Shown: positions 6,654 through 6,667 of the stretch, in pieces
How the letters are laid out: each line of letters opens with the position of its first letter
Numbering within the stretch: the first letter of the stretch is position 1
Translations under genes and position numbers: made by a program
Notes under the pieces: model-generated
Database searches by the model: none
What the model saw: only the letters and a program-made list of their open reading frames with translations
Told to the model about the DNA's origin: nothing
NCBI GenBank assembly: GCA_002381225.1
Contig: DFSS01000056.1
Span: 1-6,667, forward strand
From: Flavobacteriales bacterium UBA3431
Lineage (GTDB): Bacteria > Bacteroidota > Bacteroidia > Flavobacteriales > Schleiferiaceae
Direction of reading: 5' to 3'
Length of the DNA stretch: 6,667 bases

Positions 6654-6667
6654 CAGAGAACGAGGCG
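6650..6667 (+). CDS. Start of a downstream gene, truncated by the window edge
   Basis: An ATG at 6650-6652 overlaps the TGA stop of coaE (6651-6653) in the ATGA arrangement typical of translational coupling. The following codons are open to the right edge and read MTENEA. Only six codons are visible, so the product cannot be identified and the start itself is only probable. There is no recognisable Shine-Dalgarno sequence, as for the other genes here. Confidence 0.45.

Overview
The window looks like a stretch of a Bacteroidetes (Bacteroidota) genome, probably from the Flavobacteriales side, with a base composition a little above 50% GC by eye. The evidence is a BglX-type GH3 enzyme with Bacteroidetes-style motifs, two lipoproteins whose predicted sugar-binding folds are typical of Bacteroidetes cell-surface glycan proteins, an outer-membrane beta-barrel ending in Phe, and start codons without recognisable Shine-Dalgarno sequences. 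The phylum call is fairly confident. The order is a guess.

All genes are on the + strand and tightly packed. From left to right: (1) the C-terminal ~514 residues of an outer-membrane beta-barrel protein whose start lies upstream of the window (3-1547); (2) a 335-aa lipoprotein with an Ig-like region and a galactose-binding-like domain (1531-2538), overlapping the barrel gene by 17 nt; (3) a 393-aa lipoprotein with a CBM11-like region followed by a CBM9-like domain (2538-3719), whose ATG shares one base with the previous TGA; (4) a complete secreted GH3 beta-glucosidase, bglX-like (3737-5971), 17 nt further on; (5) after a 73-nt spacer, dephospho-CoA kinase coaE (6045-6653); (6) the first six codons of another gene, coupled to coaE by an ATGA overlap (6650-6667).

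Genes 1-4 read as one surface-to-periplasm glycan module. The two lipoproteins would bind a glucan or its oligosaccharides at the outer membrane, the barrel would sit in that membrane, and the periplasmic GH3 enzyme would release glucose from short beta-glucosides. No SusC/SusD pair, regulator or endo-acting hydrolase is visible, so this is either one end of a larger polysaccharide locus or a non-Sus-type arrangement. coaE and the gene after it are housekeeping or unrelated, and may be read through from the same transcript. There is no gene-free stretch over 300 bases, and no RNA gene, mobile element, CRISPR array or convincing intrinsic terminator. The most interesting open question is the function of the unrecognised barrel protein and its two lipoprotein partners.
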